A DNA stretch of 64,000 bases from Flavobacterium psychroterrae. Lineage in GTDB: Bacteria; Bacteroidota; Bacteroidia; Flavobacteriales; Flavobacteriaceae. The stretch is from positions 124,001 through 188,000 of the forward strand of contig NZ_JAGYVZ010000007.1 in assembly GCF_018380615.1 (NCBI RefSeq), written 5' to 3'. Numbering within the stretch: position 1 is the first letter of the stretch; the number at the start of each line of letters is the position of its first letter. The notes below the pieces were generated by a model that was given only the letters and a program-made list of their open reading frames with translations, was not told the origin of the DNA and ran no database searches. Made by a program: the position numbers and the translations under genes. Below, piece after piece: positions 8,870-19,288 of the stretch.

Positions 8870-9250
8870 ATGAAAAAAATCATTTTTACAGACAAAGCAC
8901 CAGCTCCTATTGGTCCATATAACCAGGCTGTACTATCAGGAAATACGCTTTATGCTTCTGGTCAGATTGCTATAAATCCAGCTTCGGGAGAACTTATTAC
9001 AGATAATATCAATGATGAAACTACTCAGGTAATGCAAAACATTGCTGCCATTTTAGAAGCTGCAAATATGACTTTTGAAAATGTTGTAAAAGCAACCATT
9101 TTTATTATGGACATGAATAATTTTGGAGCAATAAACACTATTTACGGTTCTTATTTTGACGAAAAAACCGCTCCTGCACGTGAAACTGTTCAGGTTGCCT
9201 GCTTGCCTAAAAACGTAAACGTTGAAATTTCTATAATCGCTGTACAATAG
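8870..9250 (+). CDS. ridA: RidA family enamine/imine deaminase
   Basis: This 126-residue protein is of the YjgF/YER057c/UK114 family. It hydrolyses reactive 2-aminoacrylate and related enamines released by PLP enzymes, forming 2-keto acids and ammonia. Family marks are the N-terminal APAPIGPYNQAV, SGQIAINPASGEL and the C-terminal PARETVQVACLP with the carboxylate-binding Arg. Length is typical. It has its own spacer of about 125 bp after lptD. Its last 20 bases overlap the end of the convergent methylglyoxal synthase paralog, so no terminator fits between them. Confidence 0.95.
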   Translation: MKKIIFTDKAPAPIGPYNQAVLSGNTLYASGQIAINPASGELITDNINDETTQVMQNIAAILEAANMTFENVVKATIFIMDMNNFGAINTIYGSYFDEKTAPARETVQVACLPKNVNVEISIIAVQ

Positions 9251-9617
9251 CGTTTAAAAATAATTGTGCCGTTGCCTCATTTGTAGCCAGCGGCACATTA
9301 TGAACATCACATATCCTGACGAGCATTTTAATATCAACTTCATGAGCGTTTGTTACTAAAGGATCTGTGAACATAAAGACGATATTAATTTTTCCTTCTG
9401 CTACTTTTGAAGCAATCTGAGCATCGCCACCCATAGAACACGGAAGCATCTTTTTTACTTTAAATCCGGATTTTTCCGCATTTCTTCCTAGTATTCCTGT
9501 TGCAATAAGTTTTACTTTATCATGTTGAAGCGTGATTCCGTTTTTGATTAAAAACTGAATCATATCTGCTTTTTTATTATCATGAGCAATAATTGCAATT
9601 AAAGTTTGTTTTTTCAT
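9231..9617 (-). CDS. Methylglyoxal synthase paralog with altered phosphate-binding site
   Basis: This 128-residue protein is clearly of the MgsA fold, with His12 (AHDNKK), the catalytic-type Asp65 (MGGDAQ), and H92 and D95 (AHEVDI) all in place. Two phosphate-contact stretches differ from the family. ATGTTG is ATGILG (39-44), and LSGPMGGD is LPCSMGGD, so the Thr pair and the Ser-Gly that hold the DHAP phosphate in E. coli MgsA are gone. The second copy at 9809-10183 keeps both. It may bind a different ligand, be inactive or be regulatory. A TAAATTTG box (9640-9647, reverse strand) lies 23 bp before the start and could be a -7 element. It is separated from the other copy by a terminator. Confidence 0.85.
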   Translation of the reverse strand: MKKQTLIAIIAHDNKKADMIQFLIKNGITLQHDKVKLIATGILGRNAEKSGFKVKKMLPCSMGGDAQIASKVAEGKINIVFMFTDPLVTNAHEVDIKMLVRICDVHNVPLATNEATAQLFLNAIVQRL

Positions 9618-9751
9618 GATTCAGCGATAAATATTACATCAAATTTACATTAAAAAATGAAAGAATATAATTACAAGTAAATCAAAATCAAATATTTACC
9701 AATACAACAATAAAACCACTTCAATTCTATTTTTATAGTAAATTAATAAGC

Positions 9752-9782
9752 AATAAAAAACCGTTTCAATAATGAAACGGTT
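9752..9782 (-). terminator. Intrinsic terminator after mgsA
   Basis: On the minus strand AACCGTTTCA, a four-base loop and TGAAACGGTT are followed by TTTTATT. It lies 27 bp beyond the stop of the gene at 9809-10183 and separates the two methylglyoxal synthase copies. Confidence 0.85.
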
Positions 9783-9808
9783 CTTAATATATTTAAAAAT
9801 GTGAAAAT

Positions 9809-10183
9809 CTATAATTGCAATGCGACAGCATTTAGTAATAACTGAGCCGAAGCTTCGTTTGTTGCTAAAGGTACATTGTGTACGTCACAAACACGAATAA
9901 GCATATTAATATCGACTTCGTGGGCATGGCTTGCAAGTGGATCTTTAAAAAAGAAAACCATTTGTGTTTTACCTTCGGCTACACGCGCAGCAATTTGCGC
10001 ATCACCTCCCATTGGTCCTGAAAGCATTCTTTTTACTTTAAATCCGGCATTTACTGCTTTACTTCCGGTGGTTCCTGTTGCAATCAGCCTAATATTTTCC
10101 TGAAGCAATAAGGTTTTGTTTTTGTTTAAAAACTGAACCATATCTGCCTTTTTACCATCGTGAGCAATAATAGCAATTTCCAT
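9809..10183 (-). CDS. mgsA: Methylglyoxal synthase
   Basis: This 124-residue enzyme converts dihydroxyacetone phosphate to methylglyoxal and phosphate, a bypass of lower glycolysis under phosphate limitation or sugar-phosphate excess. The expected residues are present: His8 (AHDGKK), the phosphate loop ATGTTG (35-40), LSGPMGGD (54-61) with catalytic Asp61, and H88 and D91. It follows the GlcNAc-kinase-like gene by 12 bp on the same strand and ends at the terminator at 9752-9782, so these two genes form a short operon. It is near gap and pfkA, and the four genes make a local sugar-phosphate cluster. Confidence 0.93.
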   Translation of the reverse strand: MEIAIIAHDGKKADMVQFLNKNKTLLLQENIRLIATGTTGSKAVNAGFKVKRMLSGPMGGDAQIAARVAEGKTQMVFFFKDPLASHAHEVDINMLIRVCDVHNVPLATNEASAQLLLNAVALQL

Positions 10184-10195
10184 ATTTACTTTTAT

Positions 10196-11047
10196 TTATT
10201 GATTAGCAACATGATAAGCAATCAATCCGTCAATAGGTCTTCTTAAAACATTTCCTAATTGAAGTTCGTATTTATCAAATGTTTCCTGTAATTCATCTTT
10301 CAGATAAAAAGCAATAGAACCTACAAAATGAACTGGAACTTCTTTGCAATTATCAAACTGCTTGATATAGTTTTTCACGAAAGATTTCATCCCTTTAAAG
10401 ATGATTTTTCTGCAAAACTCAGTGTCTTTATGTTTGATTAAAAACTTAGCGAAAGTGGCTAAATAAGCATTCGGATTTGGTTCTTTATATAACTTATTCT
10501 TGATAAAATCAGGATCTAAATCATATTCTTTTTCAAATTCAACTGCCAGTTCTTTAGGCATTTTATTGAAATAATATTTTCTGATTAATTCTTTTCCAAA
10601 CACATTTCCACTACAGTCATCCATAACAATGTATCCTAATGACTGTACTTTTTGATGCAATACTTTTCCATCAAAATAACTACAATTAGAACCGGTTCCC
10701 AGGATGCTTACAATAGCTTCTTCTCCTTTTGGAGTAGTTGCATAAACTGCTGCGTACGTATCTTCGTGAACTTCAACAATAGCATTCACGAAATATTCCT
10801 GAAATATTTGCGAAAGCGCTGTTTTCATTCTGTCAGTTCCACAACCTGCTCCGTAGAAGAACAAATGTGTGGCATTTTTTTTATTTTGTAAGATATCAAA
10901 ACGGTCGTTCAATCGTTCAAGAATATCCGGAGCGTCAAGAATTTCAGGATTTAATCCTAAAGTTTGTGTCGTGAATAATACTTTTCCATTATCATCAATT
11001 GCAATCCAATCGGCTTTAGTAGATCCACTATCAACTATTAATTTCAT
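10196..11047 (-). CDS. BadF/BadG family ATPase, N-acetylglucosamine kinase-like
   Basis: This 283-residue protein has an actin/hexokinase-type ATPase fold. The N-terminal phosphate-1 loop DSGSTKADW (residues 6-14), a second phosphate loop around SILGTGSNC (about 112-120) and the GSIAFYLKD region near residue 245 match the eukaryotic-type GlcNAc kinase/BadF group. In Bacteroidota such proteins usually phosphorylate GlcNAc or other amino sugars, which would suit the glycan region further along. The substrate is inferred, not shown. It is the first gene of a two-gene unit with mgsA. The gap terminator at 11129-11160 lies upstream. Confidence 0.82.
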   Translation of the reverse strand: MKLIVDSGSTKADWIAIDDNGKVLFTTQTLGLNPEILDAPDILERLNDRFDILQNKKNATHLFFYGAGCGTDRMKTALSQIFQEYFVNAIVEVHEDTYAAVYATTPKGEEAIVSILGTGSNCSYFDGKVLHQKVQSLGYIVMDDCSGNVFGKELIRKYYFNKMPKELAVEFEKEYDLDPDFIKNKLYKEPNPNAYLATFAKFLIKHKDTEFCRKIIFKGMKSFVKNYIKQFDNCKEVPVHFVGSIAFYLKDELQETFDKYELQLGNVLRRPIDGLIAYHVANQ

Positions 11048-11121
11048 TTTATTTAGTTTTTGGATTAGTTTTCTTTAACTAAATAAAAAGTGTATTTTTT
11101 ACATTAATTAAAGACGTAACA

Positions 11122-11160
11122 AAATAAGAAAATCCCGTTATTTTGAGATAACGGGATTTT
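11122..11160 (-). terminator. Intrinsic terminator of gap
   Basis: Arms of 13 bp (AAAATCCCGTTAT and ATAACGGGATTTT) pair around a six-base loop. On the minus strand they are followed by CTTATTTT. It lies 17 bp after the gap stop codon. Confidence 0.88.
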
Positions 11161-11176
11161 GCAAATATATATACTA

Positions 11177-12229
<1,053 letters not shown>

Positions 12230-12275
12230 CTAATTTCCTCACAATAAACTTCTTTCCTTTTAAACTTTTTATTTA

Positions 12276-13262
12276 TTATGTTGACATGATGTCAGACACT
12301 CTCAATAATTCTCTATCAATTTCTGATTTACCTTTAATTGCTTGTTCAAGAGGCGTTAAAGCCACTTTATCAGCCTGAAGACCTACCATATAATTTGATT
12401 TACCTTCAATTAAAGATTCTACTGCTTTTACACCTAGACGGCTTGCTAAAACACGATCAAAACAAGATGGAGAACCACCGCGCTGCATGTGTCCTAAAAC
12501 TGATACTCTTACATCGTACTCCGGTAAATTAGCTTCAACGTAATCTTTTAATTCAAAAACGTTTTTACCAATTTTATCTCCTTCGGCAATAACTACTATA
12601 CTGGATGATTTTCCTGAAGCTTTACTTTTTTGAAGAGAGTCAAGTAATCTGTCTAAACCTAAATCTTCTTCAGGAATAAGAATTTCTTCTGCACCAGCAC
12701 CAATTCCCGCATTTAGGGCAATATGACCGGCATCTCTACCCATAACCTCTACAAAAAACAATCGGTTATGTGAACTTGCGGTATCTCTGATTTTATCAAT
12801 ACAATCCACAACAGTATTCAAAGCGGTGTCATAACCTAAAGTATGGCTTGTACCAAAAATATCATTATCAATTGTACCGGGAATTCCCATAATAGGAAAA
12901 CCATATTCTGAATTAAAGATTAAACCTCCGGTAAAACTTCCGTCACCACCTATTACCACAAGAGCATCAACTCCGGCTTTAATAAGATTATCGTGTGCTT
13001 TTTTTCTACCTTCCGGGGTTCTAAACTCAACCGAACGAGCTGATTTTAAGATCGTTCCACCTTTGTTTACAATATTATTTACGCTTCGGGGACCCATTTC
13101 CTTGAAATCACCTTCGATCATTCCCTGATACCCTCTATAAATTCCTATGCATTCTATATTATGATAAGCGCATGTTCGAACAACTGATCGTATTGCGGCG
13201 TTCATTCCAGGTGAGTCTCCTCCCGATGTCAGAACACCAACTTTTTTTATTGTTTTTGGCAT
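12276..13262 (-). CDS. pfkA: ATP-dependent 6-phosphofructokinase
   Basis: This 328-residue enzyme commits fructose-6-phosphate to glycolysis by phosphorylation to the 1,6-bisphosphate. Seen are the N-terminal GVLTSGGDSPGMN (ATP loop, 9-21), IGGDGSFTGG (104-113) and PGTIDNDI with catalytic Asp132. The Gly at GGDGS rather than Asp is typical of ATP-using forms. MGRDAGHIA and GHMQRGGSPSC complete the substrate and effector sites. Upstream are about 250 bp of A+T-rich sequence before the tamB terminator. Confidence 0.97.
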   Translation of the reverse strand: MPKTIKKVGVLTSGGDSPGMNAAIRSVVRTCAYHNIECIGIYRGYQGMIEGDFKEMGPRSVNNIVNKGGTILKSARSVEFRTPEGRKKAHDNLIKAGVDALVVIGGDGSFTGGLIFNSEYGFPIMGIPGTIDNDIFGTSHTLGYDTALNTVVDCIDKIRDTASSHNRLFFVEVMGRDAGHIALNAGIGAGAEEILIPEEDLGLDRLLDSLQKSKASGKSSSIVVIAEGDKIGKNVFELKDYVEANLPEYDVRVSVLGHMQRGGSPSCFDRVLASRLGVKAVESLIEGKSNYMVGLQADKVALTPLEQAIKGKSEIDRELLRVSDIMST

Positions 13263-13510
13263 TATTTAAGTATTAAAGTGTAAAATTAGCAAACATTCAC
13301 CACTTCTCAGGTTATGTTTGTAATAAATTAATAATATATGTTAAATTCAAACGTTTTCGTTAATAAGTTTTTCGATAGCAAAAAATTCATTTAAAATAAT
13401 AAAAGGCACTTTTTTTAATTAAATCCTTAAAATTAACAATACTTAAATGAAGTGTTATAAAAATTTAGGTTTTTAATTTTTATCAAAAATTAACGAGCCG
13501 CTAAATTTAG
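13263..13510. other. A+T-rich spacer upstream of pfkA
   Basis: About 250 bp without a credible reading frame or repeat. It presumably holds the pfkA promoter. I found no clear TTG/TAnnTTTG pair with correct spacing. Confidence 0.5.
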
Positions 13511-13544
13511 CACAAAAAAAACCATTCGATGCAACGAATGGTTT
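13511..13544 (-). terminator. Intrinsic terminator of tamB
   Basis: AAACCATTCG and CGAATGGTTT pair around a six-base loop, followed on the minus strand by TTTTTTG. It lies 27 bp after the tamB stop. Confidence 0.85.
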
Positions 13545-13570
13545 CTTTTAAATATTTTTAACAAAATTGA

Positions 13571-16500
13571 CTAAAAGTCATTGTCCGGAATTAATCCTTC
13601 ATTATTATTTTGTGGCGGTGGTTTTTTCTCTTCTTCCTTTTTTTCAGGTACTTTTTTGTTTTTATCCGCATTCTTTTTATTAGAGAAATTCACAAAATCA
13701 GGATTTAGATAGGAGTCCTGCAAATCATCTGAAGAACTTTTTACTGCTTTTTCTAATTTATGGTTTTTAAATAATTTATTAACCAGTTCACTAAAAGTAT
13801 CAAAATCCACTTCATACGAAATACCAACTCCTTGTGTATAACCAATTCCCTGACCTATATAATTGATATCATTTTCCTTATTAAATAAACGAAGATTCAT
13901 TGATCCGTCTTCATTTACTCTGTATAATACTTCGATATCTCCCACAATAGCGGACTCGTTAACGCCTCCAATAGGAACTCCCAGTTTTCCGTTTATCGTA
14001 ATTCTTTCATTCACCTGAGACGTTATATTTGCCACAAACTGACCATCAGCTTCCTGACCAATTCGTTTATCTGCAGATATAAAATTCAAATCAATATTTA
14101 TTTTATCATTGTCAGATTTGATGATTCCGCCTAATAAACTTGCCGCAGTTTCTGCAAATGTTCCTGACAAATCACTTTGATTAAAACCATCCGGACTCAT
14201 AAATGATCCTGTCGAAAGTAAATACAAAGCCTGAGTTTGTCGAACATCTTTATCATCTAACTTGTATTGAATCTCAGATTTTAAAACGTTACTTACAGAT
14301 GGAAACTGAATATCAAAATTAGGTTCAGGACTTGTTAAATCTCCTCTTAAACCAATTACAACTTCTACCGGTACTTTTTTATTGAACGATGAATTTTGTA
14401 ATAATACCGCAGGATTTGCAGATGTTTTATAAACAGCCTCAAGATTCAATTGCGCTTTCATTGGGTTTCCTTCCCAAATAATAGAACCCCCTTTTTTAAC
14501 CGCGAATTTTTTATCAATTAAACCACCGTATTTAAAATTATAAGTTCCTTCGTATGCCTGGAAATCTCCCCACATATTAAATTTACCCAGCGTATTTATC
14601 TTAAATAATAATGATCCGTATCCTTTTCCTTTCATACCATGTCCGGAATTTCGATCTAAGATTACTTCAACCTCTGCATCTGGCGTGATATCAAAATCAA
14701 ACTCTAATTCAAGACCGTTATAGTTTTTGGTTTTTTCAACAATTCCATTCGCTAAATTGTATTTCTCTTTTGGCGTAACAAAATGAATCCAACTGCTTTC
14801 ACCCACACTTTGGGCATTATTAATTGGAATTTTAACCTCCGTTCCTTTCTCAGATTTGGCATCTACTTTAATAAACAAACTTTCCGTAGGACCTTTTATA
14901 CTTGCTGTACCATTAATAAATGCTGTACCAAAATAAGCCGCATCTTCACTATCTTTTGTATCAAGCGCCAATAATCGTTTAGATGTAATGGTTAAATCCA
15001 GCTTCCAATCGCTAAAATTATGATGTTCAATACTTCCGTTAAGCAAGCCTTTGGTTCCGTATTTGGTATCTGTTAATTGATTGTTTCTGAATAAAAACTT
15101 TTCATCTGTTAAATCAATAACCGTTCGATCGCTTAATTCATAGTCAGTATTAAGATATGGAACTGTCATTCCGGCTTTTTCAACATATAACCTTCCGTTG
15201 ATTTCCGGTTTTTTAAGATTCCCCACAACGGCGGCATTTCCGGAAACGGATCCTCTTACATTCGATAAAACATTACCTCCAATTGTTCCTAAAGTTGCCA
15301 GATTAAATCCTTCGAGTTTTAGATTTAAATCTAAAAAAGTCTCTTTGTTTTCGACAGCAAAAGTTCCGCTTGCCCTGAAGGATTCCGTAAAGCCGTTTTG
15401 AATAGACGAATTTATTGTGAATTTTTTAAAGCTTTCATCTCCCGAAATATCAAAATTCAGAGTTCCCAGATCTACTTTATTCAGGTTGAGATGATCAATC
15501 ACAATAGACGCCGTGGGCTGGTAAACATCCTTATTCTGTTTGTAATTTATGTTTCCGTTCAGATTACCATTAAACACAAACTTGGAATTTAATGGCGTAA
15601 TTTTATTAATATCTACATCTTCAAAATTGAGGACTATATCCTTATAATCGTTTCCTTTTATGACACCATTTAAATCGATTTTCTGATTTTCATGTGATAA
15701 AATAATATTGTCTATCGTGAAATTTTTAAAGAACTGGTCAAATACAATCTGATTATCTGCCTGATCATTTTCGTTTAAATACCATAAATAGTCTTTAAAC
15801 TTCATTTCAGATTTCTTAATTCCAACTATATTATTTTTGTTTTTATCAATAGTATGATACAAATCCAGATTAAAATAATCTTCTCCTTTTTCTCCTCCTT
15901 TAAACTCAGAACGAACAAATAATGTATCTTTTGAAGTTACGTTGATTAAGTTAAAATCACGAATTTTATAATAAGGCGTTTTGATACTGTCTAACTCCAC
16001 AAAAGCATTGTAAAGCGGATTTTTATTGTCAATACTAATTCTGATATTATCAAATGTATTTTTAGCCGCAGTAATTTTTTGAGATTTAAACCTGAATTTA
16101 AATTCCTGTAAATCAGAGTCTATTTTACCACGAACTACCGTGCTTGAATCTATATTAATTTCAGGATATAACATTTCGACCACTTTGTCATAAACATGAA
16201 AATTGAATCGTAAAAACTGTCCTTTATTAACTTTATAAGGTTTATAGTTAGTATAAAGACTTCCCACAGAATTCATTACCAATTTTTCTAATTGTGCAAA
16301 TTGAAATTTACCAACTATTTTACCATTTACAACATCTTTAGAATTAATGGTGATCGTTCGTAATCTGTCAGCATCAAAATTTGAGTTTACTATGATTTCA
16401 TCAAAAGCATAAGTTGCTTTTGGGTTTTGGTAAACCGCATCTCTAATGGAAACATTTCCCTGCAAATTTTCAATAGAATTTCCGGTAAGTTCCACAACGG

Positions 16501-18067
16501 CGTCACCTCTAAATGCTGCAATAGAATCTTTAACTAATTTCAGTTTTCTTAAATCGGCATTTTCTACATTAATATGAAAATCATATCGGCTTTCGCGTTT
16601 ACTCAAATCTACTAATCCATCAAATGTCAAACTTAAATTAGGATCATTTATAGAAAGTTGTCCTTTATAATATGGCAATTTGAAATTTCCGTTTACAACA
16701 ATATTATTATAGGTGTAATTATTATATTCTAATTTTGCAATGTCTCCTTTAATAATTGTATTCAGGTATTTCTCTGTAAAACCAACGCCATCAACATCTA
16801 AATTTAAGGTTGTTCTGCCAATATCCTTTCTATTTAATAAAGCTCCAACATTAAAATTATCTAAGATTACATTTCCTGAATACGATGCTTTATCGATAAA
16901 ATCGATATTTTTCATATGCAAATCGGCCTGACCGTTACCTATATCAGTAATCATTTTAAAGTTGGCTTCTAATTCCGTTGTAGAAACTTTTGTTTTACCA
17001 ACGATATTAAACTTTCCAATTCTTTTAAGTTCTTTCGGAAGTTTTTTACCTAAAATCCCAGGCAAAATCACCACTAAATTATCATAACTTGAAATCAGTT
17101 TATCAAATTTGCCTTCCATGGCAAATTTTTGAGTTTTGGTTCCAAGAAGGTTTTTGAAATTAAGTGTTCCGTTGATTTTTGAACCATTCATATCGCTCAA
17201 TCTAAGATTTCTTAAATTAAGATTATTCAATGTTCCTTTTAATTTTGTTTTAATTTTAAAGTGTTGGTTTTTACCCAATCCGTCATAAAAAAAACGAACA
17301 TCATTTGATGCAATTGAAGCAGAATCAAGCGCAACATCAAACTTTACTTTATCAGTAAAATGAAGAAAATCTTCAATCTTATAATTCAAGATAGCCTTAC
17401 CGTAAATCCATGATCTTTTGGTTTTTATCGCTAAATTTTCAACTTTAATCTGCTTTTTAGTATATGTTAGTTTTCCGGCAAAATTAGACACATATAAACC
17501 ACGATGATCTAAAAATGAAAACCTGTGAATTATAGTGCTAACATCTGGTCCGTATAATTTAAAATCACTTATATAAGCGTTCAGCTTTGTAAAATCAAGA
17601 AACTTGGGTGTAGTTTTGTTTTCATCAATAACAGTAAAAATACCTTTAGATATGTAAGCGTTTTTGGCTGTTAGTAAAAAGCGTTTGGTTGATTTCTTTT
17701 TTTTCCCGGTCTCAAACAATTTAATAAACTTATTAATATTGTTTTCATTTTCGTTTTTATAGGTTTTCAGATTAAAAATCATTCCTGTTAAACGAAGATC
17801 TCCAAAAATTAAATCACCATCCAGCAATCTTTTGATACTTAAAATATCTGTGGTAATAATATCTGAATAAATTAAGGTTTTCTTGTGGTGGTCTAAAATT
17901 AAAACTTTTTTCAGTTTTACACCGCCAAAAAGGTTGATGGCAACTCTGTCAACGCTAATATTTGTTTTAAAATCTGTGTTTAAAGAAACCGTGACATATT
18001 TTGCAATTTTTGTTTGTACAACAGGCAATGCCAATGTAATAGCAACTACTAACAAAAGTAAAATCAA
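13571..18067 (-). CDS. tamB: TamB-like translocation/assembly or lipid-bridge protein
   Basis: This huge periplasmic-spanning protein of about 1500 residues has one N-terminal hydrophobic anchor (LLLLVVAITLALP). An AsmA/TamB-like body of repetitive beta-strands follows, with a DUF490/TamB C-terminal domain from about residue 1000 (NIRGS-type repeats, GKLGVPIGG, IQFPSVSNVLKSEIQYKL). Known relatives assist outer-membrane protein assembly or act as lipid-transfer bridges. The last 50 residues are a charged, low-complexity K/E/P tail. The start is a problem: the first usable codon is the TTG at 18067, but the in-frame codons before it (back to a TAA near 18133) encode a basic stretch, KKTKIKAAIKKVKKIISRT, that looks like the real cytoplasmic N-terminus and holds no ATG, GTG or TTG. 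It is divergent from tsaD. Confidence 0.88.
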   Translation of the reverse strand: MILLLLVVAITLALPVVQTKIAKYVTVSLNTDFKTNISVDRVAINLFGGVKLKKVLILDHHKKTLIYSDIITTDILSIKRLLDGDLIFGDLRLTGMIFNLKTYKNENENNINKFIKLFETGKKKKSTKRFLLTAKNAYISKGIFTVIDENKTTPKFLDFTKLNAYISDFKLYGPDVSTIIHRFSFLDHRGLYVSNFAGKLTYTKKQIKVENLAIKTKRSWIYGKAILNYKIEDFLHFTDKVKFDVALDSASIASNDVRFFYDGLGKNQHFKIKTKLKGTLNNLNLRNLRLSDMNGSKINGTLNFKNLLGTKTQKFAMEGKFDKLISSYDNLVVILPGILGKKLPKELKRIGKFNIVGKTKVSTTELEANFKMITDIGNGQADLHMKNIDFIDKASYSGNVILDNFNVGALLNRKDIGRTTLNLDVDGVGFTEKYLNTIIKGDIAKLEYNNYTYNNIVVNGNFKLPYYKGQLSINDPNLSLTFDGLVDLSKRESRYDFHINVENADLRKLKLVKDSIAAFRGDAVVELTGNSIENLQGNVSIRDAVYQNPKATYAFDEIIVNSNFDADRLRTITINSKDVVNGKIVGKFQFAQLEKLVMNSVGSLYTNYKPYKVNKGQFLRFNFHVYDKVVEMLYPEINIDSSTVVRGKIDSDLQEFKFRFKSQKITAAKNTFDNIRISIDNKNPLYNAFVELDSIKTPYYKIRDFNLINVTSKDTLFVRSEFKGGEKGEDYFNLDLYHTIDKNKNNIVGIKKSEMKFKDYLWYLNENDQADNQIVFDQFFKNFTIDNIILSHENQKIDLNGVIKGNDYKDIVLNFEDVDINKITPLNSKFVFNGNLNGNINYKQNKDVYQPTASIVIDHLNLNKVDLGTLNFDISGDESFKKFTINSSIQNGFTESFRASGTFAVENKETFLDLNLKLEGFNLATLGTIGGNVLSNVRGSVSGNAAVVGNLKKPEINGRLYVEKAGMTVPYLNTDYELSDRTVIDLTDEKFLFRNNQLTDTKYGTKGLLNGSIEHHNFSDWKLDLTITSKRLLALDTKDSEDAAYFGTAFINGTASIKGPTESLFIKVDAKSEKGTEVKIPINNAQSVGESSWIHFVTPKEKYNLANGIVEKTKNYNGLELEFDFDITPDAEVEVILDRNSGHGMKGKGYGSLLFKINTLGKFNMWGDFQAYEGTYNFKYGGLIDKKFAVKKGGSIIWEGNPMKAQLNLEAVYKTSANPAVLLQNSSFNKKVPVEVVIGLRGDLTSPEPNFDIQFPSVSNVLKSEIQYKLDDKDVRQTQALYLLSTGSFMSPDGFNQSDLSGTFAETAASLLGGIIKSDNDKINIDLNFISADKRIGQEADGQFVANITSQVNERITINGKLGVPIGGVNESAIVGDIEVLYRVNEDGSMNLRLFNKENDINYIGQGIGYTQGVGISYEVDFDTFSELVNKLFKNHKLEKAVKSSSDDLQDSYLNPDFVNFSNKKNADKNKKVPEKKEEEKKPPPQNNNEGLIPDNDF

Positions 18068-18263
18068 CCCAATTAGGGTTCTTGAAATTATTTTCTTTAC
18101 TTTTTTGATAGCTGCTTTTATTTTAGTTTTCTTTTAAATTTATTTTGAACAGACAAAGAACGACTGTTTTTGATAAAAATTCTTTAATTTTGGCATCTCC
18201 TTAATATATAAGAAAATCAAAATATTTGATTCGTCAAATATAATTCAAAATTCGTGCCTTTAT

Positions 18264-19286
18264 ATGCAAAATTCAGAGGTTTTTATTCTTGCCATCGAAA
18301 GTTCCTGCGATGATACTGCCGCCGCGGTTTTACATAACGACAAAGTACTCTCAAATGTTGTGGCAAATCAGTTAATTCACAACCAATATGGTGGTGTAGT
18401 TCCAGAATTAGCTTCAAGAGCACATCAGCAAAATATTGTTCCCGTAATTGATGCCGCACTTCACAAAGCAAATGTACAAAAAGATCAACTAACCGCAATT
18501 GCTTTTACGCAAGGTCCGGGCTTAATGGGCTCTTTATTGGTAGGCAGTTCGTTTAGTAAATCATTATCATTAGCATTGAAAATTCCGTTAATTGCTGTTA
18601 ATCATATGCATGCGCATATTTTAGCTCATTTTATTGACGAAGAAGGTTTTGATAAACCTGAATTTCCTTTTCTGGCGTTGACAATAAGTGGCGGACATAC
18701 CCAAATTGTGAAAGTAAACGGTTTTTTTGACATGGAAATTATCGGTGAAACCACTGATGACGCTGTTGGAGAAGCCTTTGACAAAAGTGCAAAAATTTTA
18801 GGACTTCCCTATCCGGGCGGACCTTTGATTGATAAATATGCCCAATTAGGAAACCCGAAGGCATTTGCATTTACTAAACCAAAAGTTCCTGGATTAGATT
18901 TTAGTTTCTCCGGATTAAAAACGGCGATTTTATATTTTATTCAGAAGAAAAAACTGGAGAACCCCCATTTTATCGAAGAAAACCTGAATGATATTTGCGC
19001 TTCTATTCAATATACGATCATCGAAATTTTGATGGATAAATTGAAATTAGCCGTAAAAGAAACCGGAATCACACAAATTGCGATTGGCGGAGGAGTTTCG
19101 GCAAATTCAGGAATCAGATCAAGATTAAAGGAAACAGAAGGGAAATATGGTTGGAAAACTTTTATCCCAAAATTCGAATACACAACAGATAACGCTGCAA
19201 TGATTGGCATTGTAGGATATCAAAAATATTTATCAAGTCGTTTTGAAACTTCAGCAGTAGTTTCAAAAGCGCGAATTCAATTTTAA
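18264..19286 (+). CDS. tsaD: tRNA threonylcarbamoyladenosine synthase subunit TsaD
   Basis: This 340-residue ASKHA-fold enzyme, with TsaB and TsaE, transfers threonylcarbamoyl to A37 of ANN-decoding tRNAs. The iron/zinc-binding HMHAH is at 114-118, with the N-terminal IESSCDDTAAA, LTISGGHTQI and the nucleotide-binding IAIGGGVSANSGIR. Length and ends are normal. The stop is followed two bases later by rsmE, so the two are translated from one message. A TAATTTTG box (18185-18192) about 72 bp before the start is a candidate -7 element, but no well-spaced TTG was seen. Divergent tamB begins about 200 bp away. Confidence 0.97.
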   Translation: MQNSEVFILAIESSCDDTAAAVLHNDKVLSNVVANQLIHNQYGGVVPELASRAHQQNIVPVIDAALHKANVQKDQLTAIAFTQGPGLMGSLLVGSSFSKSLSLALKIPLIAVNHMHAHILAHFIDEEGFDKPEFPFLALTISGGHTQIVKVNGFFDMEIIGETTDDAVGEAFDKSAKILGLPYPGGPLIDKYAQLGNPKAFAFTKPKVPGLDFSFSGLKTAILYFIQKKKLENPHFIEENLNDICASIQYTIIEILMDKLKLAVKETGITQIAIGGGVSANSGIRSRLKETEGKYGWKTFIPKFEYTTDNAAMIGIVGYQKYLSSRFETSAVVSKARIQF

Positions 19287-19288
19287 TT

